NCBI GenBank assembly: GCA_964036275.1
Contig: OZ038435.1
Location: 26,207,521 to 26,271,520, forward strand
Length of the DNA: 64,000 bases
DNA from: Litoditis marina
Taxonomy: Eukaryota > Nematoda > Chromadorea > Rhabditida > Rhabditidae
Reading direction: 5' to 3'
The translations under genes and the position numbers were made by a program. Numbering within the stretch: position 1 is the stretch's first letter; each line of letters starts with the position of its first letter. Shown here piece after piece: positions 48,801 through 59,400 of this stretch. The notes beneath the pieces are model-generated. The model had not been told where the DNA came from and did no database searches. It worked only from the letters and a program-made list of their open reading frames with translations.

Positions 48801-51800
48801 TTGGTTTATATTTATGTATTATTGACAGCAGTCTGGACAATACATATGTACAACAGTGAGCCATTTGTCTTGAACAAAGCTTCTGAGATAAGCAGCGCAG
48901 AGTATGGTCAAAGTCATTATTTAGTGACTTTTTTTTTAAAGCTGAATAATGTACACGTAATAGTTAGTTTGTTTTCAGGATCCTTGTTAGCGCGATATTG
49001 GTCGTGCTTCAAAACAAAATATCCAAAAATGTATGATCTCCTCATTGGAAAGGTATGTTACAGATTATAGTTCCAAAGTATGCAAAGTCATTTGATAAAG
49101 GGAAAAGAAGTAGAACTTTATCGTTAGAAAATTTAATTGATTTATTCACATTTAGTAGTGCATAGGAAATCTGGGACTACAGGTAAACTCGTAGTAAACT
49201 AGTAGTAGTAGTAAAGGAGGAGTACTCTCGTAGTAGAGTAGGGGTATCCTGGTAGAAAACTAGTAGTAAATACGGACGTCCAATTAAAAAATGCATTTTG
49301 GCAGTCTGAAACTAGTCTTTTTACGTTACATTATCTCCACAGAATTTAAATCACAGTGATTTGTAGGCATTATGAGCACGTAGACAGTTAGTAGTAACTT
49401 ACTCGTAGGCTAGTAGTAACTTACTCGTAGGCTAGTAGTAAACCTGTAGTACTCTAACTAGGCAGGAAAGTGCTGAACATTCATAATATGGGAAAATTTC
49501 TATCGAATTAGTGCTACTGTAGAACGGGCTTAAGTATAAGGTTTTTTTGTTAGGGCTCGTGGCGCATTCACGTTATCCCATAGTGAGCGCTGAACAGTGA
49601 AGCGCGCCCGTAATCGTATTCGATTGTGGCGCGCCTTCAGACATCAGCAGCGTGGCGCAGTGGTAAGTGCTTCAGAAGCAAGAGCTCGAGAGTTCGAGTC
49701 CCATATGGTGCAAAACATGGTAAACAGCTAAGGAATGCAATAGAGGATAACATAGCTACTTGTAGAAGATATAGGATCCTAAAAATATAACTTATTTTAT
49801 TTTTTATTTTTCAAAATTGACTTTTACCACAGATAAACTAGTAGCTGACTACCATCTCACTAGTAGTTAGGTAGGAGTAGAACTATAGTTTAACTCCTCC
49901 CCTACGCCTACATTACTACAAGAAAACTAGTAGTTTTCTAGTAGTAGAATAGGGGTGTGGTAGGAGTTCACTAGTAGTTTACTTGTCGTTATAGAATCAC
50001 TGTGTGGGATACTTATATGGAAAATAAGTGAAAAGGGGCTATTGGGATAATCAACATCAACAATAAACATAGATTGAACTTGCTTATGTAGTTCAGTGGA
50101 ACATTTGTACCATTCATCTTATCTATCTCACTATATGATCAATGTATGTTGTGTGTGTAGTTTTTAATGTAAAGTTGACTTGTTTTCATTTTTTTTTCTA
50201 GGCTGCATTTCTTTCAGGTGAAGGACTACGTACCCTATAACTCGGCCGAGTTACATTTGTTGAGGGAAATCTGGAATATCTGCTATCTCTGCGAAACGGA
50301 GATTGATGCTTCTACTGCAGGTTGGCTGCTTTTGCACGAGAGGGGAGATCGGGAGGGGGTCATAAAAGCGCCGCAAAAAGCAGAACTTGATATTGAGAAA
50401 ATTTGAATAAAACAAGTCAAAGAGTGAACATGTTTTTCGGAATTGACCTACGACGTTCATCGATTTCAATTGTTGTCCTAACCAAGTATGTTTAGGTTCA
50501 ATGTCATATCTGACGTGTTGTGGTTGCATGAGACACACGGTCGGTCATTGCCCGGCTGACAGAGTGAGAAGGCACCTGCTGCACTGTTGCGGACAATGGG
50601 GCGTGGGTAAGTTCAGTAATAAAAATAATAATACAAAGTTTATTGCCCATAGAAACAACAACAAAAAGAAGTATGAACCAACTAATTGAGTTATTAAAAA
50701 ATTCTATGGCAAAACGTATCCCAAAGGATTGTATGTCAAATGTACAACCTGCTTACAAGAGAGCGTTGATAAGTGTGCGTCAGATAACTTATAAGAGATA
50801 ATTTTTTTAGGCAAATTCCACAAGGAAATTTTCGCGAATTTCGTTAACCTGCCAGTTAACCGTTTCTATATTAACCCTTTAGTAAGCATTTTTTCCGACG
50901 TCTTTTGGGCGAATTCGGTTAACAGATAAGTGACGCGGTTAACGAAAAACGCGATTAAATAAAGAATTTGCCGATTTTTTAGGTCTTCACAGACAGCCAT
51001 ATTCAAACTTAAGTTTTTCGGTATGGGGATGAAAACTGTGTGAGGACCCAAACTGCAACCATTGCATGATCACTCCCATCTTTCGCTGGTGTTGTGACTA
51101 GGAACCAGATTAAAGTTTGAATGCGTTGTTGAATCGTTTAATTTGAGGATTTTTTTCTAAAAACAAGTTAATCTGTATTCGAGCTTTCTTCTTATATCGC
51201 GCGCAGCGCGAAGCGCTGTGCGAGATTTGTCTTTGGTCCGGCTAATGCGCGCTTTCATTTTTTCAGTTCACTCTCAAAAAGATCCAATTGTGCAAATCAG
51301 AACTTTTTATGATTTGCTGACTTTCTATGGCACATTTACAAGCTATGTTCGAAATTTGAACGAAATTGATTGAGTTTGAGCCGAGTTATGACGTTATGCG
51401 CTTCATGCAGACCGCCAACTTCCGTCGTGTGTCTGTGTGTGTTGGTGCGCACTCCTGGGATATTTTTATGTGTGAACCGATTTGACTGAAAATTTGGGAC
51501 ACGATAGATACCCCACTCAAACTTCGGGGGCGCAAACTTTTTTTCGAAAAAAATTATTTTTCATCAAGTTATAGGTCTTTGAAAATGTCTCTGCGTCTCT
51601 TCATTTCGTGCACTCTCTCGCCCTCTCTGTCGGGGTAAATCAAATTGCGTTTAACTCAGCTGAGTCCCTAACCAATTCAAGTAAAGTTTGAAGTATGATA
51701 CCACATTATGAACTGACATCGATTTAGATGTAAGTCTTCTACTGATGACGTCATCGAGGATTCTGGAGCTCGGATGACGTCATTTTTGAAAAGTGCAAAG

Positions 51801-54800
51801 TTGACACAGGGAAATAAAAACCGCTAATTGACAGCAAAGTTACTGCAGTTCTACCCCGGTTTGACTGCCGATTTACCGCTGGTAGTACCGCGGTACTACC
51901 AGCGGTAAATCGGCAGTAAATCTGCAGTAAACCCGCAGTAAATGCGTAGTAAAGTAATTGGTATTCAAATCTACCACAAATTATCTAAAATAAAACTTTT
52001 TCAAAAAACAGTTTAATTTAACGCAATAGGAGCGCTCTATGCATCCTATCAGCATCAAAGTATAATATGATACCTTTCCGTTCTCGAAAAGTACCTCAAA
52101 CTTGGGTAATTAAACCGAAATCAACTCAAACCTCAACGACTAGTGATGAAGAAGTCCGTACTTAAGAAAGGGCGGAAAATATTTTTTTTCAAAATTCGTT
52201 TTTAAGGGTGAAAATGCATTCAATTCTCCAATATGCATGAATATTATTTGTACATCAGGATATCTGAACATATTTCTCGAAAATCATGATTTGGTGAAGA
52301 AATTGAAGTTATTAGCAACAACCATGAAAGTTCTTCTCTTAAATTTCCAATATATGGCTTTCCATCATGATTTGCTAAGTAAAATGTTAACTCGTTCCAT
52401 TTTAAACGATTGAATACTCATATTATAGAAATGCAGTTGCCAGTAACTCACCATAACGATCGAAATAAAAGTTGAGCTGTCAGACTTGAAAAAAAATATC
52501 TGCTCATTTTCTCGAAACTGATTTGTATAATCTCCGATACGTTTATCCCTTCATTTTTTGAGTTTTAATATTGCATTTCCACACGAAACACGCACTTCTG
52601 AGTAATTTACTATGAATCTACTGCGGGTTTACTGCGGGTTTACTGCACGTTTACTGCGGATCTACCACGGGTTCGCCTTACTACGGGTTTACTGCGGATT
52701 TAACCCTGGTCACGAAATTCCTATGTGACGTCACATATATTTTTAAATGATGGTAATATCTTAGAAAGGGTCAATTAACGGTGAAACTAAATCTAAGAGT
52801 GACGTATTCTGGGATACTGGAGACCAGATGACGTCATTTTTGAAAAGTGCAAAGTTGACGTCACATATATTTTCAAATGCTGAAAATATCTTAAAAATGG
52901 TATATTAACGATAAAACTTTATCTAAATATGACTTATTCCGGAATTCAGAAGGCCAGATGACGTCAACTTTTAAAAAAATTGACGTGAAATATGTTTTCG
53001 AATGCTGGAAGTTTCTTAAAAATGGTCAATTCACGATGAAACTTTATTGAAACATGACGTATTCTGGAACTCTGAAGGGCAGATGAAGTAAGTTTTTGGA
53101 ACTGCAATGTTGACGTCATATTTTTTTCCGAATGATGGTAATACTTGACAAGTGGTTCATTAAGAAAACAATTTTATCTGCACCGTACAGATCAAACCAC
53201 ATACCTACGGCATGTATACAAAAAGAGAAAAATTCATGAAAAAGTGGGGGCCCAACGAATGTAAGATTTGTCTTCTGCTGTGCGCCCCTTAGACAACTAC
53301 TCTCCAATGGAACAGCAACTGCTACAAAAACCGAAAAATACTAATACACTCAAGTATAACTGTTCATTACAAACATACAAAAGTCGTAAAATATTTTCTC
53401 AAACCTGTAAACTAGAATCTACAAATCACAGATGTTAACTCAACGTACTCAATTATAGAGTTCCTGGTTTTGTACACAATGGTTGGCATTTTTTGTCACT
53501 ACTTCAATTCTAGGTGCTATAACGTTTGTCATATTATTCAAAAGTTGTTCTCTCTTTCGCAGCTGTGACTTGTAGATTCTAGTTTACAGGTTTGAGAAAA
53601 TATTTTACGACTTTTGTATGTTTGTAATGAACAGTTATACTTGAGTGTATTAGTATTTTTCGGTTTTTGTAGCAGTAGCTGTTCCATTGGAGAGTAGTTG
53701 TCTAAGGGGCGCACAGCAGAAGACAAATCTTACATTCGTTGGGCCCCCACTTTTTCATGAATCTGTGTATTGTTTCAGATCACACCATCGTCAAGAATTA
53801 TCTGAAGAAGCGATTGTTGGGTGGTGAGTGGTTGCACATTTTGCAGTAGTGCAGAAGAAAACTATGAGTTGAAATTAAAGTTTTCAGTAGGCGAGTAGTA
53901 CGTGTTGGTTGAATGTTCTCAGTTTCGTACTGTGTTTCGTATTGTTCGCGCTAATGGAGGATGGAGGCTCATTTTTTACAATGTCGTGGTCGTCTATGTT
54001 TTCCGAGTCACCACCAACTCATTTCTATAATCAATAACCTGTTTCTCAATTGAAGAGTTCGTTTTCTCAGATTCAATTGGAAAGGCTTATCTGGATATTA
54101 TGAGAGTGAACTGTGCCAACCTGTTGAGCGTACTTCCTCGAAGATTGGTGAGGTTTCCACTTACTCTTATGGTAATAACAAATAATTTGCCCGAGTTATT
54201 GAAACCGGCAATAAGCCAATTAGTTGCTTTTTGGGTTATATTGCAACGTATGCTCATGTTTTTCACTGTTACGGATAGTAGTTTTAAGCCATGCATATGC
54301 AACATGTTAAAGAGGCATCTCAGTGTTCCTGTAGCCTTGATACCTTCGGTCATACTTGATACTTCACAACTTATCAAAAGGAAAACCGTTCATTCGAAAT
54401 ACGTCAAATTTCTTAAAGTAGCCAAGGTGACGGACTTACTAGTTTCTCCGTTTCTCCACAGGTTTCTCTGGCTAGACGACATACAGCGATTAGTGTATTT
54501 CAGAACGTGGATGCAGTTGTGGAGCTCAGAAATGCTGCCGGGTCCAGTAAGAAAGTGCTTGAACGGAACGGAGAGCTAGAGAATCTGCTGGATATCACCA
54601 AGAAGGAGTCCCAACTGAATGCTAACAAGGTTGCTACCCTGACTAGAGAGCTGAGGGAGTTGAAAATGAAATCTGGAGCACATCTCGATGATGAAAACTT
54701 TGAAAAGGTATTTTTTGGTTTTTATGATGTATTTCTGAGCGCATCATAGTCCATAGTTCTTTATGCAAAAATTGATGAGAAACAATTAAAAATGTACGAG

Positions 54801-55994
54801 CTGTTACGTGAATTTCACAAACATTTTCTTCGAATGTTTTGTAGAGAAAGCACTTTCTACTTTCCCCTGAAAATAATATAATTTTTGAAGGTGAAAGCTA
54901 CTAACGTGGGACTGGGAACCGACGATGCAACCATTCTCGGTGGCGCCTGGGACCAATCCAGATCTCTATTCAGTGAAGTTCAAGCGGTGAGTGTGTACTT
55001 TTGTTTTTATGACAAAGACAATAAACAACCTGAGTAGTTAGCATTTACTTATATACGACATAAAGTGCCAAGATTAAATCTGTTTTCGGAGGGTTCGAAA
55101 CAACCTGTGATAGTCGACTGGCACAATACTAACATTTTTAGTAATATACAGCTAGCTGCCCGTGTGGGGGTGTCAGGTAGTTCTTGCGCAGATAGAGGCA
55201 GCCGCAAAGGTCGATGAGATGTATCTATGCTCTACACGCTCTCTTGGTACACTGAAATTTGGTATGCCATCCTTCTGTGGTAAATTTGGAAGTCTATCAG
55301 TATCTTGTATGATGAACTTACACTAACACTTTTCGTCTTATGGTACATTTTTTTATTAGTTTTTAAACATTTCAGCATATCACCCAGTTACTGGAGCAGA
55401 ACGTTGAAACGAGGAACAGAGATCAAATCCGTGTCAATAATCGCAGAGTTGACTCGCTGATAGAGGTTTCGGAGGAGGCGAAGTGTCAGCTGCTGGACTG
55501 TATCAAGATTACCACCAGTCTTCTGCAGGTAACACTTTCTGAATTAATGATTACTGTACTAATGATTATGCGTCTAGGTAGTGAAAAATATGGCTGATTT
55601 TTCAGGGTTATGCTGATAATATCTAAAAATTGGTTGTCAAAAAGCTTCTTCTCTAATTTATTAGAGTAATAGCACTTCTACATAGTTGAAAAATTTGTAG
55701 TAGCCCATGTTCACACTTGCTTGACAATCTACGTTATTTTCCCAACATTCGCCGCTCCGTTAAAGAGCTTAATAAAAAACTGAAGTAATAGAGAACTCTC
55801 CATTCATGCATTTTCCCTTGAATTCTAAGTTTTTGACTTAAAGTGTTCACTAAATCGCAGTTGGCGATTTCAGAATTCAGTTGGCCGTGAGTCATATCAT
55901 GACTGATTCATTTCAGACTGGAATTCAGCACGGCCTCTCCGACAGTCTACCCGCACAGCCTTCCGTTACACACGATTCTCATTTACTCGACTGA
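45878..55994 (+). CDS. Unrecognised zinc-finger-like/coiled-coil protein, tandem copy 2
   Basis: Paralogue of 40519-44986, 402 residues. Exons: 45878-45962, 48332-48427, 48745-48789, 48979-49052, 50218-50320, 50496-50606, 53779-53823, 54071-54147, 54462-54707, 54891-54986, 55376-55528, 55917-55994. Six exons have exactly the same length as in copy 1 (96, 45, 74, 45, 77, 153) and every internal phase matches. Module A ligands C19 C22 C36 C38 H41 C45 H54 C56 keep copy 1's spacing exactly. Module B keeps C122 C125 C143 C145 H148 C153 H164 and C165/C166, so it is better preserved than in copy 1. A coiled coil spans about 213-294. The acceptor of the 54891 exon (TTTTTGAAG) is weak. Intron 1 holds an antisense LINE, and introns 4 and 6 hold foldbacks, so the gene is over twice as long as copy 1. 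Confidence 0.85.
46057..48118 (-). mobile_element. 5'-truncated CR1-like LINE retrotransposon
   Basis: The minus strand holds a reverse transcriptase frame that opens within a few bases of the right boundary, followed by a 3' UTR and a TCAA-repeat tail (TTGATTGATTGATTG on the + strand at 46057-46073). The endonuclease part is missing, as expected of incomplete reverse transcription. The element fills most of intron 1 of tandem copy 2, antisense to the gene. I could not define a target-site duplication. Confidence 0.85.
46323..47993 (-). CDS. LINE reverse transcriptase (ORF2 fragment)
   Basis: 556 codons without a stop. Counting from the first codon of this interval, RT landmarks are RPVSITSIFCRLFEKIL (131-147), HGFRKGKSVETQ (166-177), FDFSKAFDRVSHRMLLNKL (200-218), SGVPQGSALSPILFNIF (256-272) and the catalytic FADDTKVF (291-298). 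ADD preceded by Phe fits CR1/jockey-type elements. The frame continues upstream past this point (KLLARSLHQVLKAW) to the truncation, so the listed start is not a real initiation codon. The reading frame is intact, which suggests a fairly recent insertion, but without the endonuclease it cannot move itself. Confidence 0.93.
   Translation of the reverse strand: MPSMNGPNYKVCVSDIDRANLLADTFQCVFSTDSAPFPAFDVPNIVKMENSIRFDRLEIEKLLRLWPMSFSQTPDGIPFKYIKHLTVEICGPLEYIFNLSLWKGEVPERWKHSLVTPLPKKPPFSNPSNYRPVSITSIFCRLFEKILKRVMIKHLNENTILSPHQHGFRKGKSVETQMLECINEWTLSLDKKDSVDVVYFDFSKAFDRVSHRMLLNKLEKLGFHSTIVSWIREYLRKRTFAVRVNSSFSSSREITSGVPQGSALSPILFNIFTFELPSILTESPVMRCKVFADDTKVFKSFSNGESNEELQKCLDKMYKWSVDWGLPLSVEKTSVLHLGAKNPSQTYEMNGIDLRKVDQNVRDLGFLLNQNLSFKDHVKHIIKSAKHRTYNLFKVLKTRNKNVWLKAYKTYVRPMVEFGTTVFNSDSGFVKKLESVQNDFTRKLFFRLGGYTYCKIPSSAFRNRKLELVTLESRRNTTDLIMIHKIITGQCGLSATDFFTFKPSRTRGSSAKFSFHTPKTSQRAKFFTVRAVSKYLKLSKKSKIPMSLSAAKKHFR
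49171..49991. repeat. CTAGTAGT foldback element carrying a tRNA-like core
   Basis: The left part is dense in AAACTAGTAGTAG-type words (49171-49270, 49380-49450), and the right part is dense in the complement (49840-49991). The ends GTAAACTCGTAGTAAAC and GTAGTTTACTTGTCGTT are inverted. It lies in intron 4 of tandem copy 2. Confidence 0.65.
49647..49711 (+). repeat. tRNA-like sequence inside the foldback
   Basis: A-box-like TGGCGCAGTGG and B-box-like AGTTCGAGTCC lie at tRNA spacing with a TGCTTC-AGAAGCA hairpin between. The acceptor and T stems pair poorly, so this is a tRNA pseudogene or the head of a SINE, not a working tRNA gene. Confidence 0.45.
51746..53118. repeat. About 125-bp tandem units with TGACGTCA palindromes
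   Basis: Degenerate units starting GACGTCACATATATTTT recur at about 52727, 52857, 52980 and 53112, with related sequence at 51740-51800. Perfect TGACGTCA octamers begin at 51746, 51775, 52726, 52829, 52856, 52959 and 53111. The array flanks the TTTACTGCGG foldback in intron 6 of tandem copy 2. Confidence 0.75.
51864..51917. repeat. 54-bp perfect palindrome
   Basis: The centre is GTACCG/CGGTAC at 51890/51891, and the two 27-base halves are exact complements. It is followed by CAGTAAA-type words, while GGGTTTACTGCGG words recur at 52610-52706, forming a larger foldback of about 0.85 kb. Confidence 0.92.
53232..53762. repeat. 200-bp near-perfect inverted repeat in an intron
   Basis: Left arm 53232-53431, right arm 53563-53762, spacer 131 bp. 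Comparing the arms by eye, I find two mismatches and no indel. The right arm ends 16 bp before exon 7 of tandem copy 2, just upstream of its acceptor. Confidence 0.92.
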
Positions 55995-56237
55995 AGTCAT
56001 TTTCTCAAATTGTTGTTGTATATATTAACATTGAAAATTACAGCTATTCACCAGTACATTTCCGTTATTTTACTAGGAGCTCACCAATAACGAGCAATTG
56101 TACAACTAAACATTTACGCAACTGTTTTTGTGCCTGTATTTTCATTATAAGAGTGATCTCTTGATATAGGTGGTTCAGTTCGACATCCAGAATTTCGCTT
56201 CACAATTGTCATGTTGTTATCATGTCATGTTGTGTTG

Positions 56238-56255
56238 AATAAATTGTATAATAAA
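56238..56255 (+). promoter_or_regulatory. Polyadenylation signals of tandem copy 2
   Basis: Two AATAAA words (56238 and 56250) lie about 250 bp after the stop. The convergent ESCO gene ends at 56425, so the two 3' UTRs are close or overlap. Confidence 0.55.
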
Positions 56256-56424
56256 CATTTTATGTTCAATTAATTACAATACTAACATGAATACTTTCTG
56301 GTTTACTCAATTTGTTCGTGAATAAAATACTGAAATACACTTGGAGATCAGTAACTTCCGATTTTCAAAACCTAAACCTACATCACTAATAAAACACAAA
56401 ATAAAATATACGAGATAGAGGCAG

Positions 56425-59400
56425 TTACTTCTTTATGCTGTAGACCAGATAGCGACTGCCCTCCTTCCTAAAAACAGAAAAGAGCATGAGTGAAATCGAG
56501 TTTTCCCGCATTAATATGCACGTTCCAATAAGACTTTATACTACTTAATACGACTTGCTGAAAAAGAACAACAACAAGACTTGTAAAAAAAGAAATGCGC
56601 ACTTGCTATCGGACCCTGACCATGATGAATTGAAAAAAAAAAACAAGTAGAAAAAGAGTTCAAACTAACCCCGACGGTGAAATACTAAGAGCCAGCCGTC
56701 TTCCATCATCGGTTGGTTCACTAATCGCGAATCTAGAGTAAACAGAATAATTCGAATCGATTTTGTAACGAAAAAAACTGCGTCACACAGTCGATATTTG
56801 TGTGTAATGACTGTAATGCAACAAAAAAAACACTTCGTAACTAGTGGTCAAAATATGTAAAATTCAATCGATATATCGACTATAATATTCCGCCATTGAT
56901 CGACCGTTTTAAAACATTTCCCTATGCAACAAAAGTTGAATTTGTTGACGTGACTCATCAGATTACCTCTTCGTGTAGTGTTTTCTCATCGCCGTATGAA
57001 CCAACTGTCGGGCTAGGCCCCGCCTCCTGGCCGAGGGATGAGTCCAGATACGATTAATGCCAAGAAGACCACCGTCATTGGTATACAGCTAAAATCGTAT
57101 GTTCTTCATTGCAACTGGAGAACTAGTAGATAAGCCATGTTCTATTGCTGCTTCGAAAACGTCGCGGTTCCTTTTTTACCTTACAAACTACCTCGAAGCT
57201 TAACTACCTCGAAGCTTATCTATAAAGTCGTCATAAAGACGTGAACACTACCCATTTAAACTATTGATTAATCGAATTGGTGAATCTGATTAATGAGCAA
57301 AATTTGGGTTCAAGTTAGAAAGGACTACAAGTAACAAGTTTCACTAAACTCCTAAGGAACGAAGCACAACCCGAAAAGTACCTCTTGTGAGTCATTCCAG
57401 TGAGCTTGGCGTAAAATCTCAGATATCAGAATGGCGGCTACGAAAAATCTGGACTCCTGAAAACATCAATTTGAGTAAATTATCAGTTTCAATTATCAAC
57501 TCGTCACCCAAGCAAAACTAACGCGACAAATCTGTCCTGCTGGGATGTTAAGTAAGTAACTGCTGATCTTCTGTATGCATTTATCAAATGAATAAACTAT
57601 CAAGAATTAGCATACAACCTACCCGTTGTAGAATAGCTACCCAAACGGAACATCGCGAGTCACGTCCCCAGATGCTGATATCAGTACAGAAACCCAATTG
57701 TATGTTGATCACCTCCTGAGAAGATACTGTAGATTTTCTGACAGAAAGTACCAAACACATACTTATTATTGATTCGACCTACGTTTTTGTAAATTCTTTC
57801 CCGTTAGCGGAGATTTTGTAAACATATTTTCCCAACCATAATAATTTTACCACTCGGAAGGAAATGATACGAGTGCGAACCAAAAAACAGCATCACACCT
57901 CGATTATCTTCTCAGCCTTCGCTTTCAGTGTGCATATGGAATCTTGCTTCAGACAGAAAATAGTGGTGTCACCATTTTGTATTGACGGAAAACTTCTGGA
58001 AGTGAGAAATGTACGCAATAATAAAAATGATTAATTGAACTGTTAGTTTTCGCATTACAGATGAACTAGGAAAGCTGAAAATGGAAGATAAACCACATTG
58101 AGAAAAACTATTTTGTTGAAATACAAAGCCAACCAACTTCTTCCAGGACTCCATTTGTTTCACGGTGACTCGAAAGAATTCAACATCGTCGGTCGTCTTA
58201 TTATGGAACAACACGTGGGCCTTTCTATCAGCTATACTGTCTACTCCATAGACCATTCCGCACTGAAAAAAAAATTCCATGCGGGAAAGATAACAAACTG
58301 TTCGATATAGCTAATCTTGTTCTCCAGACACCCAAGACATAAACTACCCACAAACAACATTTTAATTCGGAGATTGTGAAGTTCAAATAACCGAAACTAT
58401 AGAGCAATTTTTTCCCGAAATCTTTCGGTTCGGGAAAATCCGCAACGGGTAAAAATCACCCCAATTATATGGACCAAGTTATAGCTTGACTGGGTGAGTA
58501 ATTGTCTTCGAACAAAGTGCGAAAATTTAGTGGTGAAACTGAAAAATTACTATTTCGACGAACAACAAAACATAATGTACGTACCGTCGAGCAGAACTGA
58601 CTCCCGATGTGTTTTTGTCCTGCATCCAAAATTCTTTGCGAGCTATCATCTTTATCCAAAACTATTCGCTTCTTTTCTGTAAAAATAACACTTTTAGAGC
58701 TCAGCAACATAGGAATAGGTATGAACTTCACGAAACTACCCAAACTACATGAAACATGATTCATGATCTTGGATAAATATTAATTAAGTTAGCATTACTA
58801 AACCGATGTTTTATTATTCACGTCTTGTGGTGATTAGTTATGATTCTCAGAACCGCTTTGAACGAAAATAGAAACTCAGGCCAATTCTACAATTAACTGA
58901 GTTTTTAGGTGACCTAACCCTTTTTTGGTAACCTATTTTTCAGGTTCTCAGCACCAATTCCGTCCACGACAGAATTCGACGAAATCGCCAAAACAGTCGA
59001 AAAACGGCCCGACTGTCGGGGTGCCTGAATCAGGCCCGACATGTCGCGACGGCGGGAAAAATCTTTTCAAATTCTTGGCATTTCTTCTCAAATATGAGTG
59101 AAATTTTCATCATTCCAAAAGTGTAATGAACACTAAAACGATATTTCACTTTTTTTCGATAAATTCCAACATTATTTCGGCAAATACTAGATTTGTGAAT
59201 GAATTAGCGTGATTTTGTTTATTCAGAACCAGTATGTACTTGATTCTATTGTAATGCCTTTTTGGCCTTAAAAGATGAGAATCTATCTTTTTTCTTGAAA
59301 TTCGTGTATTATGAACGTTTATTCATATGTATAATACTATATTGAAGTGATCGGGATGTGTTTACACCTAAAATTGCAGCAAAAGTGCTAATTTTGAATT

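Noticed and set aside
54100..54579. 159-codon open frame on +
   Set aside because: It overlaps exon 8, the intron and exon 9 of tandem copy 2 in the wrong frame; the spliced model explains the real coding parts.
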